Position numbers and translations under genes: made by a program
Notes under the pieces: model-generated
Told to the model about the DNA's origin: nothing
The model's input: only the letters and a program-made list of their open reading frames with translations
Databases searched by the model: none
Assembly (NCBI GenBank): GCA_013001905.1
Contig: JABDLC010000015.1
Location: 1-40,631 of the forward strand
Reading direction: 5' to 3'
Origin: Gammaproteobacteria bacterium
GTDB taxonomy: Bacteria > Pseudomonadota > Gammaproteobacteria > Steroidobacterales > GCA-2729495
Length of the DNA: 40,631 bases
In this document: piece after piece, positions 7,992-16,467 of the stretch
Layout: every line of letters begins with the position of its first letter
Position numbering within the stretch: the stretch's first letter is position 1

Positions 7992-8624
7992 TTAGTCGGG
8001 CTGGTCGGGCTGGTCGGGCTGGCCGCGCCCGGCGTTGAACAAGCGTCTGAATTCAGCCAAAGCACGGCCGCGATGACTGCGGGCATTTTTTTCCGCGGGC
8101 GTCAGTTCCGCCGACGTAACGCCGCTTTCCGGATCGATAAACAGCGGGTCATAGCCGAATCCGCCGCCACCGAAGGGCGCCCGGGCGATCACACCCTCCC
8201 AGGTGCCGTCGACAACCAACGGCGCCGGGTCATCAGCACCGCGGACGTAGGTCAGCACGCAGCGAAACCGGGCGGTGCGTTCCGCATCAGGAACACCGCG
8301 CAGTGCCCGCAACAGTTTTTCGTTGTTGGCCGCGTCATCCGCGTCAGGTCCGGCGTAACGTGCTGAATAAACACCGGGTTCGCCGCCGAGCGCATCGACT
8401 TCGATGCCCGAGTCGTCAGCGAGTGCCGGTAATCCGGTTACCTTCGCTGCATGCTGTGCTTTCAGCAGTGAGTTGGCAGCGAATGTTGTGCCGGTCTCTG
8501 CAACAGACTCCACACCCAGGTCGCCCTGCAGAATGACGTCGAAACCATCACCGAGAACCGCTTCGATCTCGCGCGCCTTGCCCGCGTTACCGCTGGCGAA
8601 AACTATGCGCGTACGGTCGCTCAT
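7992..8624 (-). CDS. rdgB: RdgB, dITP/XTP pyrophosphatase
   Basis: RdgB hydrolyses non-canonical purine triphosphates (dITP, dXTP, ITP) to monophosphates, keeping inosine and xanthine out of DNA. The 210-residue product shows the family start [18 protein letters not shown], the [22 protein letters not shown] active-site block and the [12 protein letters not shown] motif, followed by [18 protein letters not shown] at 8624 is preferred over the adjacent TTG at 8627; the ribosome site is weak, so translation may be coupled to rph, whose stop is 15 bases upstream. The C-terminus is unusual: three PDQ-like repeats encoded by a 9-bp tandem repeat. Confidence 0.97.
   Translation of the reverse strand: MSDRTRIVFASGNAGKAREIEAVLGDGFDVILQGDLGVESVAETGTTFAANSLLKAQHAAKVTGLPALADDSGIEVDALGGEPGVYSARYAGPDADDAANNEKLLRALRGVPDAERTARFRCVLTYVRGADDPAPLVVDGTWEGVIARAPFGGGGFGYDPLFIDPESGVTSAELTPAEKNARSHRGRALAEFRRLFNAGRGQPDQPDQPD
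7995..8021. repeat. 9-bp tandem repeat at the 3' end of rdgB
   Basis: GTCGGGCTG occurs three times in perfect tandem. On the coding strand it adds QPD triplets (residues about 202-210) right before the stop. The unit is a multiple of three, so copy-number changes would only lengthen or shorten the tail. Confidence 0.85.
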
Positions 8625-8639
8625 CAAATACCCGCAGTC

Positions 8640-9380
8640 TCAGCGCTGGGCTTCGCGCCAGTTGTACAGCGTCTCGGTCTGTTGCCCGCAAATTTCAGCG
8701 ACGCCCTTGGCCGCTAAATTCAACAACTGATCAAGTTCCTCACGCCGAAACGCGTGGCCCTCGGCTGTGCCCTGCACTTCAACAAAACCGCCGGCTTCAT
8801 TCATGACCACATTCATGTCGGTTTCAGCTGCTGAATCTTCCGGATAATCAAGGTCGAGCACGGGTGCGCCTTCGTAGATACCCACGGAGATTGCAGCAAT
8901 CTGCCCCAGCAGCGGATTTTCTTTGATCTTCTTTTTAGCAATCAGGCGATCGACAGCCATCGACAACGCCAGCCATGCGCCACTGATGGATGCAGTGCGG
9001 GTGCCGCCGTCGGCCTGTAACACGTCACAATCGAGCGTCACCGTGTAGCCGTCAAGCGCGTTCAGGTCTGCGGCTGCGCGCAATGAACGGCCGATCAGTC
9101 GCTGGATTTCCTGCGTGCGACCCGTCTGTTTTCCGCGTGCCGCTTCGCGACGACCGCGGGTATGCGTCGCCCCGGGCAACATACTGTATTCGCCGGTGAT
9201 CCAACCACTGCCGGAACCTCGCAAAAAATGCGGCACCGTATCCTCGACGCTGGCCGTGCAAAGCACACGGGTATTGCCGAAACTGGCCAACACGGAGCCT
9301 GCCGGATGCATTGTGTAATCAGTCTCGAATGTCACGGCGCGCATCTCATCGGCAGCGCGGCCACTGGGTCGCTTCAGCAT
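8640..9380 (-). CDS. rph: Ribonuclease PH
   Basis: RNase PH is a phosphorolytic 3'-5' exoribonuclease that trims tRNA precursors and helps degrade structured RNA; it works as a hexamer of dimers. The 246-residue product is slightly longer than the E. coli enzyme (238 residues in its intact form). The SIPS-like start [13 protein letters not shown], the GTEYSMLP-like [18 protein letters not shown] with its tRNA-binding arginines, the [13 protein letters not shown] motif and [17 protein letters not shown] with catalytic acidic residues are all seen. The start at 9380 has a GAGAG ribosome site. The gene lies 30 bases downstream of the phosphatase gene and is near the divergent yicC, an old conserved neighbour. 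Confidence 0.98.
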   Translation of the reverse strand: MLKRPSGRAADEMRAVTFETDYTMHPAGSVLASFGNTRVLCTASVEDTVPHFLRGSGSGWITGEYSMLPGATHTRGRREAARGKQTGRTQEIQRLIGRSLRAAADLNALDGYTVTLDCDVLQADGGTRTASISGAWLALSMAVDRLIAKKKIKENPLLGQIAAISVGIYEGAPVLDLDYPEDSAAETDMNVVMNEAGGFVEVQGTAEGHAFRREELDQLLNLAAKGVAEICGQQTETLYNWREAQR

Positions 9381-9410
9381 AAATTCTCTCGTGCTTAAAA
9401 AGGGGTCGGG

Positions 9411-10151
9411 TCAGGCTGTATAACGTAAAGCAGCGGCAGAGGTATTGTCGCTGTGCGGCGCAGCTTTCTTGGTGGCTGCCTGAGCGAGTTGCTGCAAGCC
9501 TGCCTCCAGTTCGACGGAGTCGTCGGCCAGCGCCGCAATATGCTCGCTGATCATCGGCGACCAGAAACCGTCACTGCAGGTCAGCATCACATCTTCCGGC
9601 TGCAGCACTTTGCGGGTGCTGATGGTCATCCGCGGCAACTCGGCATCGCCGCCGAGGCAACACTCGACGTAATTGCGCATCGGGTGCGATGAAAGTTCTT
9701 CGCGGGAAATACTACCGTCGTACAACAGCACTTCAACGTGACTGTGATCACGGGTGTGTTCAATAACTGCGCTGTCTCGCAGATGATAGACGCGACTGTC
9801 GCCGACATGAGCCCAGAAGGCGGAATCACCCTGCACCAGACAAAGTGCGCAGGTTGCTCGCGGACGGGTCTCGACCGAGATGTCGGCACCGAGCTCGACG
9901 ACGGCTGCATGCGCCTTGCCAATAGCAAGGTGCAAAAACCCGAAGGGGTCGAAAACCGGATGCGGCTCGGCATCGAACGCGCGCATGATGGAGTCAACAG
10001 CGAGCTCTGCGGCCCGCTCGCCATTCGCGTGGCCACCCATGCCGTCCACGGCGATTAGCAGCGTGACACCGTCTGCTTCCGCGACCGCGACCCGGTCCTG
10101 ATTGTCTTCGCGGTCACCAATCAGGCTGACCGCAGTACTTTCTGTGCTCAT
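9411..10151 (-). CDS. PP2C-family serine/threonine protein phosphatase (Stp-like)
   Basis: A 246-residue cytoplasmic PPM/PP2C phosphatase that removes phosphate from Ser/Thr using two metal ions. Metal-binding motifs are present: GDREDNQD (residues 12-19), VDGMGGH (35-41), HVGDSRVY (about 115-122), LTCSDGFW (about 181-188) and HSDNTS near the C-terminus. I chose ATG at 10151, preceded by GGATAA, over an upstream ATG that would add 13 unconserved residues. Bacterial PP2C enzymes of this size are usually partnered with a Hanks-type kinase. None is present in this window, so its substrate and kinase are unknown. It leads the rph-rdgB-hemW cluster and is divergent from yicC with an 85-base gap. 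Confidence 0.92.
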   Translation of the reverse strand: MSTESTAVSLIGDREDNQDRVAVAEADGVTLLIAVDGMGGHANGERAAELAVDSIMRAFDAEPHPVFDPFGFLHLAIGKAHAAVVELGADISVETRPRATCALCLVQGDSAFWAHVGDSRVYHLRDSAVIEHTRDHSHVEVLLYDGSISREELSSHPMRNYVECCLGGDAELPRMTISTRKVLQPEDVMLTCSDGFWSPMISEHIAALADDSVELEAGLQQLAQAATKKAAPHSDNTSAAALRYTA

Positions 10152-10236
10152 TCTTTTATCCGGAGCGGTTTCGGGAACCCACCGCGCCATCTACTATACG
10201 GGTACCAAACAGCGGGTGAGTTTACAGGAGACGACC

Positions 10237-11103
10237 GTGATCCACAGCATGACTGGTTTTGCCAGCAGTGAAAGCGACACGCCGCAAGGCACGTTGTTGT
10301 GGGAGCTGCGCTCGGTCAATCACCGCTATCTCGAGATGCAGTTCAAGCTACCGGACGGATTTCGCGCACTCGAACCGGCCTTGCGGGAGCTGATCAGCCG
10401 CAAGCTGAAGCGCGGCAAAGTCGATGCAACACTGCATTTTCGTCCGGCAACAACCGCAGCCGCGAATCTCACCGTCAACGAGGAACTGGCCCAGCAGGTC
10501 ATTCAGCAAGCGGAAAAGCTGGCTGCCGCCATCAGCACCCCGCAGTCATTCAGCTCACTGGATGTGCTGCGCTGGCCCGGCGTGGTTGCCGAGGACGGCG
10601 TCGACTTGAAAGCGCTGTTCGACCCGGCGCAAGCATTATTGAGCGAGACGCTCGATGCACTGGTGGCGAACCGCGCTCGCGAAGGCGAACGGATTCAGGC
10701 AGCGCTGGACGAGCGCCTGGTGCAGATCGACGCATTGGGCAGTTCCGTCGCGGCGCGCATGCCGCTGGTGCTCGACGGTATTCGGGCGCGGGTTCGTGAA
10801 CGGGCCCTGGGCCTCGAAATCAAAGTCGATGATGAACGACTGGAACAGGAACTTGTGCTGCTGGCGCAGAAGATGGACGTTGCCGAGGAGCTCGACCGGT
10901 TGCATGCGCACGTCGCGGAAACGCGGGAAACGTTCGCGATGGACGGCGCTGTCGGCAGGCGGCTCGATTTTCTGATGCAGGAATTTAATCGCGAAGCCAA
11001 TACACTCGGCTCAAAATCGGCGGACCCGGAAACCACGCGGGCCGCGGTCGACCTTAAAGTGCTGATTGAGCAATTGCGCGAGCAGGTGCAGAACGTCGAA
11101 TAG
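10237..11103 (+). CDS. yicC: YicC family endoribonuclease
   Basis: The 288-residue product is of standard YicC length. I chose GTG at 10237 because AGGAG lies six bases upstream and the protein then begins VIHSMTGFA, matching the family start; the longer upstream reading is not conserved. ATG at 10249 is a poorer alternative. The N-terminal YicC_N region includes WELRSVNHRYLEMQFKLP (about residues 24-41). The C-terminal DUF1732 region includes DVAEELDRLHAHVAETRE and GRRLDFLMQEFNREANTLGSK. In E. coli YicC acts as an endoribonuclease affecting small RNA turnover. It begins the yicC-gmk-rpoZ-spoT series and is divergent from the rph side, as in other gammaproteobacteria. Confidence 0.95.
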   Translation: MIHSMTGFASSESDTPQGTLLWELRSVNHRYLEMQFKLPDGFRALEPALRELISRKLKRGKVDATLHFRPATTAAANLTVNEELAQQVIQQAEKLAAAISTPQSFSSLDVLRWPGVVAEDGVDLKALFDPAQALLSETLDALVANRAREGERIQAALDERLVQIDALGSSVAARMPLVLDGIRARVRERALGLEIKVDDERLEQELVLLAQKMDVAEELDRLHAHVAETRETFAMDGAVGRRLDFLMQEFNREANTLGSKSADPETTRAAVDLKVLIEQLREQVQNVE

Positions 11104-11108
11104 TGACT

Positions 11109-12794
11109 TCAGGCAAAGGTATCGAAAACGGACCCTTTCGTGCCGGATAATTCATTCAGGCCTCGCACAGCACTCAGCGCAAACTGCTCAACGATCTGCA
11201 ACAGGCCCTGCCGGCCATCCGCGCCGTTCAGCAGCGCTTTAACATTGGGCCCGCTGGAACGCAGCTTCTTCGCCAACCGGTTGCGATCAACGCTGCCAAC
11301 ATCGCGAAAGCGGTCACCGGAAGCGTCCAGATCAAGGCGGATTCCCAGCGCTTTGCTCACCTCGCCGTTACCGAGCAAACCGCGCAGGGCGCCCTCCAGC
11401 TGATTGCGCAAGCCATTAACCGTCGCATCCTCCCGACCCCTGCCCGCCGTTTCACGAAAAAACGTATTGAGCGTTTTAACCGTGTCGGCAACCGCGGCAT
11501 TAATCTTGAGACTGCGGCGCTCCGAGTAACCGCGACCGCGGCCGTTAGCAGCGACCGTGCCTTCCTGTATCGCGAGCGCTGCAAAAAAACCGGTGCCGTT
11601 GGCATCGATATCCATGCTTGTTTCAGCAGAATCGCTCGTCAGCGTTACCCGCTGCCCGTCCGGGCTTAATTGGGCCGTGACGCCGGCATCTGACGTACTG
11701 ATGCGAGTCAATACATCATCAAGTGAGTCATTGCCGACATCAATCGCAATATTTTCTCCGTTGACCACGAGATTGCCGCTACTGACCGACGAGAATGCGT
11801 CAACCTGATCAAGCGTTGCGAGATTGTCTGCGTTACGCCCCGGCAGCGTTGTACCGGACCACAATTTAGTGGCGCGGAATAACCGCGCATTGTCATTCTG
11901 CAGGTTAACGCTGCCGCCGGGACCGGTCTGATTGGCAACAATCTCGACCTGCTCGGTCACCTCGTTATAGCTTGCAGTGACGCCTGCCGCAGACGCATTT
12001 ATCTTGTCCAAAGCCGAATTGATACTGTCAGTCTCGGCGATAGCGATCGTCTCGCCATTAATTCTGACCGTGCCATTACGAACCTGTGAGCCGCTGTATT
12101 CGATGTTCGCACCGAAACTGCCTATGCCTATAAACGGCTGATCAGGGTCGGCAGCGGACGAAATCGTATCGGATAAAGTGACCGTTGCAGTGTCGTCTCG
12201 TGTCAGCGTGCCGGCGCCAACGACAAAATACATGCCGTTGCCGATGCTGTACTTGCGGTCCAGAGCGTGATTTTCGCGAATCGTGCGCGTGGTCAGCCTG
12301 TCACCGAGCGGGTCATAGACACGGATTCGCGGCCGATCGACACCACGGACGCCGCCGCGTAGTACCTCCAGAACCAGATCACCGGCGCCGTTTTCGCCGT
12401 TGTAATCGCCGCCGACGGTCAGCATCGAAGTCGATGTGGCGCCGATATTCCACGCCGGCTCAAATGGACCATAGGAGCCCGTGTTCGCGTTGACTTCGTC
12501 CGTCGATACCCGGGTCGCGGCCAGATCACGCAAATCAAGACCCAACGCCGATTGCGAGCGCGAACTCGGCACGCCCGTCAGCACGGTCTTCGAGCCGTTA
12601 ACCAGGCGATCAAGCTCTGCGACCGCATCGAGAACGCGGATAAGCTGATCGCGCGCCTGCAGTTGCTGAAAACTCAACACCGGGGCCACGGAAGGGGCCT
12701 CCACAGCCGCGCGCGGCGCAGCGGCAGGTCGCTCGATGCGCGAGTAGCTATTCAGGTTTAGCAGCGTATTGCCGACCAGCAAGGCAAACTCCAA
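11109..12794 (-). CDS. FliD-like protein with two flagellin hook IN motifs (orphan)
   Basis: The protein is about 561 residues with no signal peptide. Residues 124-205 (GAGTL...DTATVTLSD) resemble a beta domain found in flagellins and hook-associated proteins. Two IN motifs follow, at about 241-285 (GTVRINGETIAIAE...) and 340-385 (GNLVVNGENIAIDV...). The C-terminus (KALGIRLDLDASGDRFRDV, about 481-499, then RNRLAKKL) matches the end of the filament cap FliD, which closes with a GI.LD..G pattern. No flagellar gene is near. The frame has no ATG start: TTG at 12794 follows GGGGCG, while TTG at 12782 follows GGAG by six bases. The open frame extends upstream to 12851, so a non-standard start is possible. 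It lies on the opposite strand between yicC and gmk. It may cap or anchor a filament, or be a secreted adhesin-like protein; function is unproven. Confidence 0.75.
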   Translation of the reverse strand: MEFALLVGNTLLNLNSYSRIERPAAAPRAAVEAPSVAPVLSFQQLQARDQLIRVLDAVAELDRLVNGSKTVLTGVPSSRSQSALGLDLRDLAATRVSTDEVNANTGSYGPFEPAWNIGATSTSMLTVGGDYNGENGAGDLVLEVLRGGVRGVDRPRIRVYDPLGDRLTTRTIRENHALDRKYSIGNGMYFVVGAGTLTRDDTATVTLSDTISSAADPDQPFIGIGSFGANIEYSGSQVRNGTVRINGETIAIAETDSINSALDKINASAAGVTASYNEVTEQVEIVANQTGPGGSVNLQNDNARLFRATKLWSGTTLPGRNADNLATLDQVDAFSSVSSGNLVVNGENIAIDVGNDSLDDVLTRISTSDAGVTAQLSPDGQRVTLTSDSAETSMDIDANGTGFFAALAIQEGTVAANGRGRGYSERRSLKINAAVADTVKTLNTFFRETAGRGREDATVNGLRNQLEGALRGLLGNGEVSKALGIRLDLDASGDRFRDVGSVDRNRLAKKLRSSGPNVKALLNGADGRQGLLQIVEQFALSAVRGLNELSGTKGSVFDTFA

Positions 12795-12912
12795 AGATTG
12801 CGCCCCAATCTTCAGGCTGCCGGACAGCTTGACGATAAGCGTTGCGTTGGTTCACAAAAATTGCTCACGAACGCTTGTACCTGACAGCGCGTCTGCCTAA
12901 AGTGCTCGCGTT

Positions 12913-13554
12913 ATGGAAATTGATGCAGGAACGCCGAAACCCGGCCGTCTTTTTGTGATTGCGGCGCCATCCGGGGCAGGCAAAACGACACTGGTGCGCC
13001 GCCTCATGGAGGCCGATGAGTCCGTCAAGTTTTCGATCTCGTACACAACCCGTCCGCGGCGCGATACGGAGACCAACGGCAAAGATTACTTCTTCGTCGA
13101 CAAAAGCACTTTTCGCGCGATGATCGAGGCCGGTGACTTTCTTGAGCATGCCGAGGTCTTCGACCACTACTACGGCACATCCAAAAGTCAGGTGGAGGGG
13201 ATGCTCAACACGGGCGACAACGTGATCCTGGAAATTGACTGGCAGGGTGCACAGCAGGTGCGTGAGCACATGCCGTACTGCCGCAGTATTTTCATTCTCC
13301 CGCCGTCGGTCAGTGAGCTGAAGGCGCGACTGACGGGGCGGGGTACTGACAGCGACGCTGTCATCGAAAGACGGTACCGCGACGCGGTCAGTGACATGTC
13401 GCACTGGCAGGAATTTAACTACGTGGTCATCAACGATGACCTCGACACTGCCACCGCGGAACTGCGGGCAATCGTCTCGGGCGCGGAAAACCGCACGGCT
13501 AACAGCACCGATGATGCCTCTGTGCGGGCCCGCGTCAGCGCCATTCTGGGCTGA
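12913..13554 (+). CDS. gmk: Guanylate kinase
   Basis: Gmk phosphorylates GMP to GDP with ATP, feeding GTP, dGTP and (p)ppGpp pools. The 213-residue product has the P-loop APSGAGKTT (Gly21, Gly23, Lys24), the GMP-binding region [20 protein letters not shown] and [16 protein letters not shown], and the lid residues [10 protein letters not shown]. The chosen ATG at 12913 adds about ten residues before the conserved [11 protein letters not shown] and has no clear ribosome site; no better start is present. Its 5' region of 118 bases is shared with the divergent FliD-like gene. The downstream order rpoZ-spoT is conserved and fits a role in guanine nucleotide control. Confidence 0.97.
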   Translation: MEIDAGTPKPGRLFVIAAPSGAGKTTLVRRLMEADESVKFSISYTTRPRRDTETNGKDYFFVDKSTFRAMIEAGDFLEHAEVFDHYYGTSKSQVEGMLNTGDNVILEIDWQGAQQVREHMPYCRSIFILPPSVSELKARLTGRGTDSDAVIERRYRDAVSDMSHWQEFNYVVINDDLDTATAELRAIVSGAENRTANSTDDASVRARVSAILG

Positions 13555-13611
13555 ATCACTGCAAAATCAGTCGGATATCCCCACTGCAGATGCGGCACCG
13601 GCTATTGCAGC

Positions 13612-13651
13612 CGGGTCAGCAACTCTGTAATCTTGCGCGTCCGCTGACCCG
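13612..13651 (+). other. Inverted repeat upstream of rpoZ
   Basis: CGGGTCAGC (13612-13620) and GCTGACCCG (13643-13651) form a perfect 9-bp stem with a 22-base loop, ending 28 bases before the rpoZ start. There is no T-run. It could be a leader hairpin, an operator, or a partial terminator between gmk and rpoZ. Confidence 0.55.
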
Positions 13652-13679
13652 ACCTTCAGTACTAATAAGAGCATTACTC

Positions 13680-14171
13680 ATGGCCCGTATCACTGTAGAA
13701 GATTGCCTCAACAAAATTGATAACCAGTTTGACCTGGTGCTGGTGGCTGCAAAGCGCGCCCGCCGACTGGCCAATGGTGCAGACCCGCTCGTCGAAATGG
13801 AAAACGACAAGCCGACGGTGATTGCGCTGCGGGAAATCGCGGCAGGCCTGATCAATGCCGAGATTCTTGAGGAGATGGCGCAGCCTGAAGAAGACATTCT
13901 CAGCAGCGAAGAAGCTGAGGAGCTGCTGGCCAGCACACCACTGCCGGGCATGGATACACCGGCTGCGGAAGCGCCCCCGGCCGTTGACTCACCCGTGATT
14001 CCGCCGGTCGAATCTGCTGCCCCGGCGGCACCCGCAGCAGCTGAGGCTGAAGCGAACGAAGCTGATTCAACACCCGTCGAGTCAGCAGACGTCGAAACGC
14101 CGGCAGCCCCCGAAGCGGACGCCCTGCCGGACGCCCAGACGGACGACACGCCGGACCGTCCGGCCGAATAA
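13680..14171 (+). CDS. rpoZ: RNA polymerase omega subunit with a long acidic C-terminal tail
   Basis: Residues 1-75 are a normal omega: [31 protein letters not shown] and the [15 protein letters not shown] motif that clamps beta-prime and forms part of a ppGpp site. The start at 13680 has an AAGAG ribosome site. The usual protein is about 80-90 residues; this one has 163. The extra part, from about residue 76, is almost entirely Ala, Pro, Glu, Asp, Ser and Thr, with one Arg and no Lys, so it should be disordered and highly acidic. It shares base composition with its neighbours, so it is not an obvious insertion. It lies between gmk and spoT, the conserved place for rpoZ. Confidence 0.96.
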   Translation: MARITVEDCLNKIDNQFDLVLVAAKRARRLANGADPLVEMENDKPTVIALREIAAGLINAEILEEMAQPEEDILSSEEAEELLASTPLPGMDTPAAEAPPAVDSPVIPPVESAAPAAPAAAEAEANEADSTPVESADVETPAAPEADALPDAQTDDTPDRPAE

Positions 14172-14246
14172 CCCGTCCGACCGGCGCGGCCAACGGGGCG
14201 ACTCGCCGCCGTTTGCTCCCAGCCATTCATTTATACTGAGTGCAGA

Positions 14247-14267
14247 CCGCGCTGTTACGCGCGGGAG
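14247..14267 (+). promoter_or_regulatory. Hairpin overlapping the spoT ribosome site
   Basis: CCGCG (14247-14251) can pair with CGCGG (14260-14264). The 3' arm runs into the GGGAG ribosome site (14263-14267), which is ten bases before the spoT ATG. Pairing would partly hide the site and could dampen translation. A TATACT upstream (about 14232-14237) resembles a -10 box but lacks a good -35. Confidence 0.35.
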
Positions 14268-14277
14268 ACGCCTCTGA

Positions 14278-16437
14278 ATGGAATACGCCGCCACATTACG
14301 CCAGAAATTGCCGCCCGCTCTGCAGGGTGTCGGCTTTCGCCGGCTCATGGCAAAACTCGACTACCTGACTGACGAGCAGCGTGCCCGGGTAAAACAGGCG
14401 TTTGAATACGGCGCCGCCAGACATGCGGGCCAGACCCGCGCGTCGGGCAAGCCCTACATCAGTCATCCTGTCGCGGTGGCCGAAATCATCGCCGGCATGC
14501 GTCTGGACGTTGAGAGTCTGTGTGCCGCGATTCTGCACGATGTGATTGAAGACACCGGCACAAGCCAGGAAGAGCTGGCCGCTGCATTCGGCGCAGAAAT
14601 TGCCGGTATCGTTGAAGGCGTCAGCAAACTCGACAAACTAAGCTTCACTAATCACGGCGAAGCGCAGGTCGAGAGCTTCCGCAAGATGATGCTCGCGATG
14701 GTCGATGACATACGCGTCATTCTGGTCAAACTTGCCGACCGGCTGCACAACATGCGCACGCTCGACGCACTGCCCCCTGAAAAACGCTCGCGCATTGCGC
14801 GTGAAACGCTGGAGATTTATGCGCCGATTGCCAATCGGCTGGGCATCAACTGGCTCAAGGTTGAGCTGCAGGAATTCGGCTTTCGTAACGCCTACCCGTT
14901 CCGCGCACGCGTCATTGATGCGGCGATTCGCAAGGCAGAGGGCGGTCAGAAGCAGTTTATAAGGCGGATGTCAGACCGGCTGGATAAACGCCTGAAAACG
15001 ACCGGCATTGATGCCCGCATCGTCGGCCGCAAAAAAAATCTCTACAGCATTTATCAGAAGATGGCGCGCAAACGGCTGCCGCTCAGCGAAATCGTTGATG
15101 TGTTCGGGATCCGAATCATCGTTGACCACGTCGACAACTGTTACCGCACGCTCGGCACTGTGCACCAGCTATATAAACCGATGCCCGGGCGGTTCAAAGA
15201 CTACATCGCAATACCGCGCGTCAACGGCTATCAGTCGCTGCATACAACTCTGTTCGGCCCGAACGGTATCCCGGTTGAGGTGCAGATACGCACCGACGAA
15301 ATGCATCAGGTTGCCGAAAGCGGGGTGGCGGCCCACTTTAATTACAAGGCGGCCGATCAGACCGTACTGTCACCGCAGGTGCGGGCACGCGAATGGCTGT
15401 CATCCATCGCGGAAATGCAGGCGGCGGCCAACTCCGAAGAATTCATGGAGAACGTCAAAGTCGATCTGTTCCCGGACAAGGTTTATGTGTTTACGCCGAA
15501 GGGCGAAATACTGCGCCTGCCGCGCGGTGCAACGTGTGTCGATTTTGCCTATGCGGTGCATACCGATGTCGGCAACCACTGCGTCTCCGCGAAGATCGAC
15601 CGGCACCTCGAGCCGCTGCGAACGCAGCTGAAGAACGGCCAGACGGTAGAGATTATTACCGCAAAAACAGCGCAACCCAATCCGAACTGGGTGAATTTTG
15701 TGGCAACCGCCAAGGCTCGCCACAGCATTCGCCACTACCTCAAAAACCTCCGTCGCGATGAAGCCATCGAGCTCGGCAGGCGGATGCTGAAAGAGGCATT
15801 ACGAGGTCAGGGTGAATCGCTGCACAAACTACCGCGGAAAAAGATGAACGAGTTGCTGGAACGGCTGGAGTTGGAAAAACCGACCGACCTTTATGAACAG
15901 CTGGGTCTGGGTGAACGTCTGGCACCGCTGGTTGCTCAACTGCTGCTCACCGACGGCGCCGTCCGGGGAGACGGCGACAGCGGCGACACATCACCACACA
16001 TCACCATTGCGGGCACCGAGGGCCAGGTAGTCAGCTACGCTCGCTGCTGCCACCCGATACCGGGTGATGCGATTATGGGCTACCTGAGCGCGGGGCGCGG
16101 CCTGGTCATACATCGCAACGCCTGCGGCAATCTGATCCGGTACGCGAAAGAGCCCGGCAAGTGGCTCGCGATCGACTGGGAAGATGATATCGACAGTGAC
16201 TTTACGGTCGAACTGCGTGTCGAGATGCCCAATCGTCCGGGCGCGCTGGCCGAAGCGGCTGCGCGTATTGCCGATGCGGGCTCGAATATCGAACAGGTAT
16301 CCGTCAGCGAAGACGACGAAGACTACGCGGAGATGACCTTTAACGTGCTCGTGCAAAATCGCGTGCAGCTGGCGCGCGTGATGCGGAGCCTGCGCACCAT
16401 CAGCGACATAAAAAGCGTGGCGCGTACCTGCGCCTGA
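14278..16437 (+). CDS. spoT: SpoT, bifunctional (p)ppGpp synthetase/hydrolase
   Basis: SpoT makes and degrades the alarmones ppGpp and pppGpp. The 719-residue protein has the full RelA/SpoT layout. An N-terminal HD hydrolase has His87-Asp88 in HDVIED. The synthetase domain shows GRKKNLYSIYQKM, FKDYIAIPRVNGYQSLHTT and VEVQIRT. A TGS domain starts near residue 397 (DLFPDKVYVFTPKG). A conserved-cysteine region with YARCCHPIPGD and a C-terminal ACT domain from about 640 complete it. Because the HD motif is intact this is SpoT rather than the hydrolase-dead RelA. The start at 14278 uses GGGAG ten bases upstream; ATG at 14347 would drop 23 residues. It follows rpoZ, whose product forms a ppGpp site on RNA polymerase. 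Confidence 0.97.
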   Translation: MEYAATLRQKLPPALQGVGFRRLMAKLDYLTDEQRARVKQAFEYGAARHAGQTRASGKPYISHPVAVAEIIAGMRLDVESLCAAILHDVIEDTGTSQEELAAAFGAEIAGIVEGVSKLDKLSFTNHGEAQVESFRKMMLAMVDDIRVILVKLADRLHNMRTLDALPPEKRSRIARETLEIYAPIANRLGINWLKVELQEFGFRNAYPFRARVIDAAIRKAEGGQKQFIRRMSDRLDKRLKTTGIDARIVGRKKNLYSIYQKMARKRLPLSEIVDVFGIRIIVDHVDNCYRTLGTVHQLYKPMPGRFKDYIAIPRVNGYQSLHTTLFGPNGIPVEVQIRTDEMHQVAESGVAAHFNYKAADQTVLSPQVRAREWLSSIAEMQAAANSEEFMENVKVDLFPDKVYVFTPKGEILRLPRGATCVDFAYAVHTDVGNHCVSAKIDRHLEPLRTQLKNGQTVEIITAKTAQPNPNWVNFVATAKARHSIRHYLKNLRRDEAIELGRRMLKEALRGQGESLHKLPRKKMNELLERLELEKPTDLYEQLGLGERLAPLVAQLLLTDGAVRGDGDSGDTSPHITIAGTEGQVVSYARCCHPIPGDAIMGYLSAGRGLVIHRNACGNLIRYAKEPGKWLAIDWEDDIDSDFTVELRVEMPNRPGALAEAAARIADAGSNIEQVSVSEDDEDYAEMTFNVLVQNRVQLARVMRSLRTISDIKSVARTCA

Positions 16438-16467
16438 TCCAACCCCACCTCAACCAGTGATTCAGCT

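Noticed and set aside
7992-8021. CRISPR array
   Set aside because: The repeats here and at 35967-36002 are short, contiguous and inside coding sequence; there are no spacers.
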